This document shows positions 8,269 to 9,535 of a DNA stretch of 9,535 nt, piece after piece. Numbering within the stretch: position 1 is the stretch's first letter; each line of letters begins with the position of its first letter. The notes beneath the pieces were generated by a model that was given only the letters and a program-made list of their open reading frames with translations, was not told where the DNA came from and searched no databases. The position numbers were made by a program, and so were the translations under genes. The DNA comes from Thermomicrobiales bacterium. GTDB lineage: Bacteria > Chloroflexota > Chloroflexia > Thermomicrobiales > UBA6265. Location: contig JAICJJ010000067.1 of NCBI GenBank assembly GCA_025928535.1, positions 1 through 9,535 of the forward strand, in the 5' to 3' direction.

Positions 8269-8352
8269 TCAAAGCCGCTCGCAAGCGGCGACGTAGGCCA
8301 GGCAGGCCGCGAAAAACCCGACCGTGATGGCGAGCATCAGCAGGTCCAGCAT
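8269..8352 (-). CDS. 27-aa single-helix membrane microprotein upstream of kdpF
   Basis: A 27-residue protein starts at the ATG at 8352 and ends in TGA at 8269-8271. It begins MLDLLMLAITVGFFAA, continues hydrophobic through LAYVAA, and ends CERL, so nearly the whole chain is one membrane helix with a short charged C-terminus. AAGGAAA lies six bases before the start, the same motif at the same spacing as in front of kdpF. From memory, similar ~30-aa proteins ending in C-(E/D)-R-L occur just upstream of kdpF or kdpA in various genomes, usually left unannotated or called hypothetical. It is plausibly an extra small subunit or assembly helper of the Kdp pump, which is inference. It differs from KdpF in sequence and could be a diverged duplicate. 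Confidence 0.75.
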   Translation of the reverse strand: MLDLLMLAITVGFFAACLAYVAACERL

Positions 8353-8411
8353 GTCGATTTCCTTGCGGGCGAAGATGATTGCGCGGCGCGGGCCGCGGAT
8401 GCGCCGGCTCC

Positions 8412-8801
8412 TCAGAACCCGCGCGCTCGCTGGAGCAGGCGATCGCGATACGCGACGCCGCTCTCGCGCAAATGGCGCAGCCAGTGCATGGCCGCGACGT
8501 GGTCACACACCGCGCCGAGTTGTTCTTGCAGTTCGAAGAATTCCTGCTCGGCCACCGCGGCCGGGTCGGGCTCCAGCACCAACCAGCCCCGATCCAGATA
8601 ACAATCGAGCCCGGCGGCGCGCGCATCGTGCCGAATGCGTTCGAGCGCGTCCGGGCACAACTCGGGAACGGGCAGGCGGAGGCTGGCCAGCCAGTGCCGT
8701 TCGTTTCGTGTGTTGCGATCCCCGAGCGACCGCGCCAATTCGCAAAGCTCATCGACGGTCATGGCCGGCTGGCCGGCCGATTCGTATGTCGTTTCGATCA
8801 T
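8412..8801 (-). CDS. Uncharacterised 129-aa soluble protein in the kdp cluster
   Basis: I do not recognise this protein. The 129-aa chain is rich in Glu, Asp, Arg, Ala and Leu and lacks a signal peptide or membrane helix, so it is probably cytoplasmic. It has four cysteines (20, 49, 67, 99) without a paired CxxC motif. Residues about 50-78 (helix-like DALERIRHDARAAG, then strand-like CYLDRGWLVLE) might be part of a small alpha/beta or winged fold. Residues 80-125 look helical and may form a helical pair. The start at 8801 was chosen over upstream in-frame ATGs because GAGGTGG lies about six bases before it and because the longer version would overlap the preceding receiver gene. It lies 46 bp after that gene and 59 bp before the microprotein gene, on the same strand, consistent with one transcript. 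A role in Kdp regulation is suggested only by position. Confidence 0.75.
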   Translation of the reverse strand: MIETTYESAGQPAMTVDELCELARSLGDRNTRNERHWLASLRLPVPELCPDALERIRHDARAAGLDCYLDRGWLVLEPDPAAVAEQEFFELQEQLGAVCDHVAAMHWLRHLRESGVAYRDRLLQRARGF

Positions 8802-8847
8802 CGGAATCCACCTCGAAGCGGCGACCGGCGACGCCCCGCCAGTCGTC

Positions 8848-9258
8848 TCATGCTTCTTCGAGCAACCAGGCCGGCGCCGGCGCGATCCCGCCCGGCTCCA
8901 GTTGGCGGATGAACCGCAACAGGGCATCGAGCGGAAAGGGCTTGGTCAACACGCCGAACGGCGCGAATTCGCGCACCCGGGCGGGATTCGGCGGCACGGC
9001 CGACATGATCACGGTCGGCGTCGGCCGACCCTGCTCGGCAAGGTCGCGCAGCACGTCCCAGCCGCTGGCGTCCGGCAAATTGATGTCGAGCAGCATCAGG
9101 GTCGGCGGTCGGGCGAGCGCCGACTGGACCGCCTCGCGCCGGGTGGCCGCTTCGTCGACCGCGTAGCCGCGGGACGCGAGCGAGCGCGCGAGGGCGCGGC
9201 GCAGATGCGCTTCGTCTTCAACGAGCAAGATCGACGTGGCTCCGTTTCCGATGTGCAT
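8848..9258 (-). CDS. Single-domain (CheY-like) response regulator
   Basis: This 136-aa protein is a receiver domain with no output domain. The phosphorylation pocket is complete: acidic pair E14-D15 in LLVEDEA, phosphoacceptor D58 in LLDINLPD, S86 in VIMSA and K106 in LTKPF. The position of the usual aromatic switch residue, three before the Lys, is Val103. The C-terminal ~18 residues after the last helix form a short Pro/Ala tail. The start at 9258 has GGGAGGCG just upstream. It sits between a KdpE-like regulator and the kdp structural genes, so it may act as a phosphate sink, a relay intermediate, or a protein-interaction switch for this locus. The cognate kinase is not in the window, so partner and role are inference. 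Confidence 0.9.
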   Translation of the reverse strand: MHIGNGATSILLVEDEAHLRRALARSLASRGYAVDEAATRREAVQSALARPPTLMLLDINLPDASGWDVLRDLAEQGRPTPTVIMSAVPPNPARVREFAPFGVLTKPFPLDALLRFIRQLEPGGIAPAPAWLLEEA

Positions 9259-9388
9259 CCGCCGCCTCCCGGGATCGACGCCGGCTTGGGTCGATCGCCA
9301 GGACGGATCGTAGGGACGACGGCATTGGACCGGGGTGAGAATCGTGGCGCGGGATGTTAGAAGTTCGTGAGAATCGGCAGGACGGGGC
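9259..9388. promoter_or_regulatory. Intergenic region with a perfect 10-bp direct repeat, candidate operator
   Basis: GTGAGAATCG occurs at 9335-9344 and again at 9367-9376, a spacing of 32 bp or about three helical turns. Both copies lie in the 130-bp gap between the KdpE-like gene and the receiver gene, upstream of the whole kdp cluster. On the transcribed strand the repeat reads CGATTCTCAC. This is the largest gap in the - strand cluster and a natural place for a kdp promoter, but I could not find a convincing -35/-10 pair. It does not resemble the AT-rich E. coli KdpE site. Confidence 0.4.
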
Positions 9389-9535
9389 TCAAGCGGGGTT
9401 TGTCCGCAGACGGTAGCCGACGCCGGGGTCGGTCACGATCAATTGCGGGCGCGCCGGATCGGCTTCGAGCTTGCGTCGCAGGTAGTTGATATAGACGCGC
9501 AATTCGGGCGAATTGCTGGCGACATGCTCGCCCCA
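9389..9535 (-). CDS. kdpE: KdpE-like response regulator, C-terminal DNA-binding end (partial)
   Basis: The last 48 codons of a gene run in from the right edge and stop at the TGA at 9389-9391. They encode the recognition helix and wing of an OmpR/PhoB-type winged-helix domain: WGEH, then LRVYINYLRRKLEADPARP, then VTDPGVGYRL. The DPARP segment followed by the (T)xPGVGYRL wing matches KdpE especially well. The location directly upstream of kdp genes on the same strand supports that call. KdpE is the transcription activator of kdp in response to K+ limitation. The receiver domain and start lie outside the window, so another OmpR-family regulator cannot be excluded. Confidence 0.75.
   Translation of the reverse strand, partial: WGEHVASNSPELRVYINYLRRKLEADPARPQLIVTDPGVGYRLRTNPA

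Noticed and set aside
8324..9166. 280-codon open frame on the + strand over the regulators
   Set aside because: It is antisense to the 129-aa protein and the receiver gene. It is low-complexity and Arg/Ser-rich, while the receiver on the other strand has a complete active site.
1..9535. CRISPR array, tRNA, rRNA or insertion sequence
   Set aside because: No regularly spaced long repeats, no tRNA-like cloverleaf, no transposase motifs and no terminal inverted repeats were noticed. The window is filled by housekeeping-like potassium transport and regulatory genes.

Overview
This is a potassium-homeostasis locus from a GC-rich bacterium. Third codon positions are strongly G/C in every real gene, and long spurious open frames run antisense to them. 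The phylum cannot be fixed from the window. The gene set fits a free-living GC-rich, probably Gram-negative lineage (Planctomycetota, Acidobacteriota and Proteobacteria are all possible), but this is a guess.

Layout. On the + strand, positions 197-2203 encode a KimA (YdaO)-type APC-superfamily K+ importer. Everything else lies on the - strand and reads right to left as one collinear cluster: the C-terminal end of a KdpE-like response regulator (cut by the right edge), a 130-bp gap holding a perfect 10-bp direct repeat, a single-domain response regulator, an unrecognised 129-aa protein, a 27-aa single-helix membrane microprotein, kdpF (29 aa), kdpA, kdpB, kdpC, and a short KdpD that ends after its N-terminal KdpD and Usp domains. 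The two microgenes were found by direct translation of the - strand. The 3' ends of kimA and the short kdpD overlap by 37 bp, tail to tail.

Function. KdpFABC is the high-affinity ATP-driven K+ pump, and KimA is a proton-coupled K+ symporter, so two energetically different K+ uptake systems sit side by side. The short KdpD keeps the Walker-type ATP-binding domain and the Usp domain but has no membrane sensor segment and no histidine kinase. Signalling to the KdpE-like regulator must therefore use a kinase encoded elsewhere, possibly just beyond the right edge. The extra receiver protein and the unknown 129-aa protein between kdpE and kdpF suggest a branched or modified Kdp control circuit.

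The core of the window is a recognisable kdp operon. The less ordinary parts are the split KdpD, the inserted receiver and unknown gene, the 27-aa microprotein, the KimA neighbour with its overlapping 3' end, and two sets of short direct repeats in the non-coding stretches.
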